NCBI RefSeq assembly: GCF_016894385.1 | Contig: NZ_CP069811.1 | Coordinates: 2,146,501-2,210,500, forward strand | Reading direction: 5' to 3' | Source: Cupriavidus oxalaticus | GTDB taxonomy: Bacteria; Pseudomonadota; Gammaproteobacteria; Burkholderiales; Burkholderiaceae | Length of the DNA stretch: 64,000 nt | Shown: positions 58,795-64,000 of the stretch, piece after piece | Numbering within the stretch: position 1 is the stretch's first letter | Layout: each line of letters begins with the position of its first letter | Made by a program: the position numbers and the translations under genes | Notes under the pieces: generated by a model | The model's database searches: none | Seen by the model: the letters and a program-made list of their open reading frames with translations, nothing else | What the model was told of the DNA's origin: nothing

Positions 58795-58959
58795 TCAGCT
58801 CTTGCGCTGGGTCACTGCCACGAACGGGGCCGGTGCGTGCTGGACGGACTGGCTGCCGCAGTTCGGGCAATTCGGATGGGCAGAGGCATGTTCTGCGAGA
58901 TGCTCGGTTTTCTCGAACACATGGCCGCACTTCTCGCAGCGGTATTGATAAACGGGCAT
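58795..58959 (-). CDS. FmdB-like zinc ribbon protein
   Basis: A 54-residue protein starting MPVYQYRCEKCGHVFEK, with a second pair in NCPNCGSQ; cysteines C8, C11, C31 and C34 would bind one zinc. This is the standard FmdB/CxxC_CxxC_SSSS family form. Such proteins are proposed regulators but have no settled role. The start at 58959 puts the family's MPxYxYxC motif at residue 1; a longer open frame upstream lacks similarity. Confidence 0.9.
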   Translation of the reverse strand: MPVYQYRCEKCGHVFEKTEHLAEHASAHPNCPNCGSQSVQHAPAPFVAVTQRKS

Positions 58960-59432
58960 GGCAATTCCCCCACGCGGCACGCGCCGCAAGCGCCACCCGG
59001 CGCGAGCCGGGCCTTGCGCGGCATGATGGCCGCGGGCGCGTGTCAGGTTCATTCTAGGACAGCGTGCGCGGGCGCCAAGCGTGAAAGTTCGATGGCTGCC
59101 GCCGGCGCCCCGGCATATGTCGTTGGCAATCCACTTGCCCGGGAAAGCACCGCTGCGCCATGCATTGATGTCACGCAAATGCCATTGCGCGCGATCCGCG
59201 GAAAAATCGCGCTGCTCCCGCGCAGTTCGCCGTCACGCCATGCGGGGTTCAGGCCGTACCCTTATACCCGACTGCCCACCCGCCGTCCGGCACAACGGCA
59301 GTACCCCGGAACTAGCCGAATTACGATTCAGGGGCGCCGGGAACATAGCCAGAATGCGGATTTGCGGTGCCGCCATGGCGCCTGCAGGTCCCCCGTCCAA
59401 GCACGCGCCGAGAACCCGAGGATCCGAAAACG
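58960..59432. other. 473-bp divergent region before the two-component system
   Basis: It separates the zinc-ribbon gene (leftward) from the response regulator gene (rightward). Several open frames cross it on the plus strand but none has a ribosome-binding site or protein-like composition. A TTATAC box near 59260 could be a -10 element for the response regulator but has no convincing -35 partner. I see no RNA gene or repeat. Confidence 0.5.
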
Positions 59433-60080
59433 ATGTACGACCGAATCATCCGTGTCGCCCTGGCGGACGACCATCCACTGGTCATGGTCGCGCTGCGCGA
59501 CTGCCTGCAGCGCACGCCCAACCTCCGGGTCACCAGCGCCTGCGGCAACGGCACGGAACTGCTGGCAGCGCTCGACCGCGAGCCCGCCGACATTGCCATC
59601 ACCGACTTCTGCATGGGCCGCGGCGATGCCTCGTCGGACGGCTTCAACCTGCTGACCCGGCTCGCGCGCCGCCATCCGCTGACCCGCATCGTGGTGATCA
59701 GTGCCCAGGCCAATGCCGCGATCATCCGCCGCGCCATGAAGCTGGGTGCGCGCGCCTACGTCAGCAAGGAAGATCCGATCGATGAAGTGGTGCGGGCCTG
59801 TCTCCAGGTTGTCGCCTGCGACGGTTGCTACCACTCGCCTTCGGCGCAGGCCATCCTTGACAGCGCCGCACTCGCCGCGGCCCCGGCGACCGAACTGACC
59901 CTGCGCGAACTGGAAGTGGTAAGGCTTTATGCGCAGGGGATCCAGCTGGCCGACATCGCCGGCAAGCTCGGGCGCTCGGTCAGCACCATTTCCAGCCAGA
60001 AGACGGTCGCCATGCGCAAGCTCGGCGTGCAGACCAACACCGGCCTGATCCGCTATGCGTACGAAAATGGCCTTATCTGA
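59433..60080 (+). CDS. LuxR/NarL-family response regulator
   Basis: A 215-residue regulator. The receiver domain has the acidic pair D12/D13 (VALADDHPLV), phospho-acceptor D58 (DIAITDFCMG) and the conserved lysine in YVSKED. The C-terminal LuxR-type helix-turn-helix runs LTLRELEVVRLYAQGIQLAD to LGRSVSTISSQKTVAMRKLG. The layout resembles RcsB/EvgA/BvgA. The start is placed at MYDRIIRV; an in-frame ATG 22 codons earlier precedes sequence unlike a receiver. The hybrid kinase gene begins 26 bp downstream, so the two form a cognate pair. Confidence 0.93.
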   Translation: MYDRIIRVALADDHPLVMVALRDCLQRTPNLRVTSACGNGTELLAALDREPADIAITDFCMGRGDASSDGFNLLTRLARRHPLTRIVVISAQANAAIIRRAMKLGARAYVSKEDPIDEVVRACLQVVACDGCYHSPSAQAILDSAALAAAPATELTLRELEVVRLYAQGIQLADIAGKLGRSVSTISSQKTVAMRKLGVQTNTGLIRYAYENGLI

Positions 60081-60106
60081 CGCCGCGCCGGCCTGAACAC
60101 GCGCCG

Positions 60107-63649
<3,543 letters not shown>

Positions 63650-63812
63650 CGCGCCGGCGGTGGCTGCAAGTGCCCACAAGTGCCCGACCGGCACGCCCTA
63701 CCACAATTGGCGGATTTGCGAGTCCTGCCACGCAGGACGATAATGGCAAAGCCGCGCGATGGCCCGCCATCCCCCGCCTTCCGGGCGCGCCATTGTCTCC
63801 AATGTCTCCCTC

Positions 63813-64000
63813 ATGCAGCCAGAACAAGGCCTCCCCCAGCCGCAACGCACCTGGGCGATTCTCACCGTTTTCTTCGGCCTGATCATGGCCGTGCTCGATG
63901 GCTCGATCGCCAACATCGCCCTGCCCTCCATCTCGCGCGAACTGCACGCGGAGCCGTCGAGCACCATCTGGGTCGTCAACGCGTACCAGCTCACGGTGAC
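63813..64000 (+). CDS. MFS drug/metabolite exporter, DHA2-type, N-terminal part (truncated by window end)
   Basis: The first 62 residues begin MQPEQGLPQPQRTWAILTVF and include MAVLDGSIANIALPSISREL and IWVVNAYQLTV, the first two membrane segments of 14-helix DHA2/EmrB-type major facilitator exporters. The aspartate in the LDGSIANIALP motif is a family hallmark. The gene runs off the window end. The start codon is the first in-frame ATG giving this motif, and 163 bp separates it from the kinase gene. Confidence 0.88.
   Translation, partial: MQPEQGLPQPQRTWAILTVFFGLIMAVLDGSIANIALPSISRELHAEPSSTIWVVNAYQLTV

Overview
High-GC chromosomal DNA from a beta-proteobacterium, most probably Cupriavidus or a close Burkholderiaceae relative. 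That assignment is an inference from gene content (an AcoR/AcoD-type aldehyde module, an aminoethylphosphonate transporter plus PhnW, a BLUF protein, an FmdB zinc ribbon), from codon use saturated in G/C at third positions, and from the dispersed TTCCCGCGCAGGCGGGAA palindromes. No rRNA or tRNA gene was seen.

Layout. (1) 1-4415: 2-aminoethylphosphonate uptake (end of the binding protein, ATPase, fused two-domain permease) and the transaminase PhnW, followed by an EamA-family exporter (4520-5371). (2) About 5541-41971: a contiguous, one-direction, roughly 36-kb extracellular contractile injection system (eCIS, PVC/Afp-like). It runs: small winged-helix-like protein, Pvc16-like cap protein, a protein of unknown function, a 1266-aa sheath, tube, second sheath, second tube, DUF5908-like protein, LysM hub protein, gpD-like hub, gp5-like spike, hydrophobic unknown, gp25-like wedge, baseplate J, beta-propeller/gpI fusion, three paralogous fibre-like proteins (one with a collagen-like Gly-X-Y stretch), coiled-coil protein, tape-measure protein, AAA+ ATPase, and three large candidate cargo proteins. 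Two cargo candidates carry a DUF4157 HELAHVVQ domain; one ends in a Hint domain with almost nothing after it, and the other in a PD-(D/E)xK-like nuclease candidate. A minus-strand sigma-54 activator without a sensor domain (41999-43063) closes the island. (3) 43368-45854: a dimethylglycine/sarcosine dehydrogenase-like flavoprotein divergent from that activator. (4) 46171-51367: AcoD-type aldehyde dehydrogenase, zinc alcohol dehydrogenase, DUF779 protein and convergent AcoR-like sigma-54 activator. (5) 51562-64000: housekeeping and signalling genes: small unknown proteins, a membrane-anchored alpha/beta hydrolase, penicillin-binding protein 1A, an ArsB/NhaD-type transporter, a FolE-type GTP cyclohydrolase, a BLUF photoreceptor, an FmdB-like zinc ribbon, a LuxR-type response regulator with a large hybrid kinase, and the start of an MFS exporter.

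How the parts fit. The most notable regulatory observation is a near-consensus -24/-12 sigma-54 promoter (TGGCCCG-N4-TTGC) at 5541-5556, 43 bp before the first eCIS gene, with a dedicated-looking sigma-54 activator at the far end of the same island. This suggests that the whole injection machine is a sigma-54 regulon. A second clean sigma-54 promoter (CGGCACA-N4-TTGC) precedes acoD and pairs naturally with the AcoR-like protein. The most unusual structural features are the sheath, swollen by about 700 residues of beta-type repeats (one copy of which also appears in the neighbouring unknown protein), the three-way expansion of fibre-like proteins sharing one N-terminal module, and the terminal Hint domain on a DUF4157 cargo candidate.
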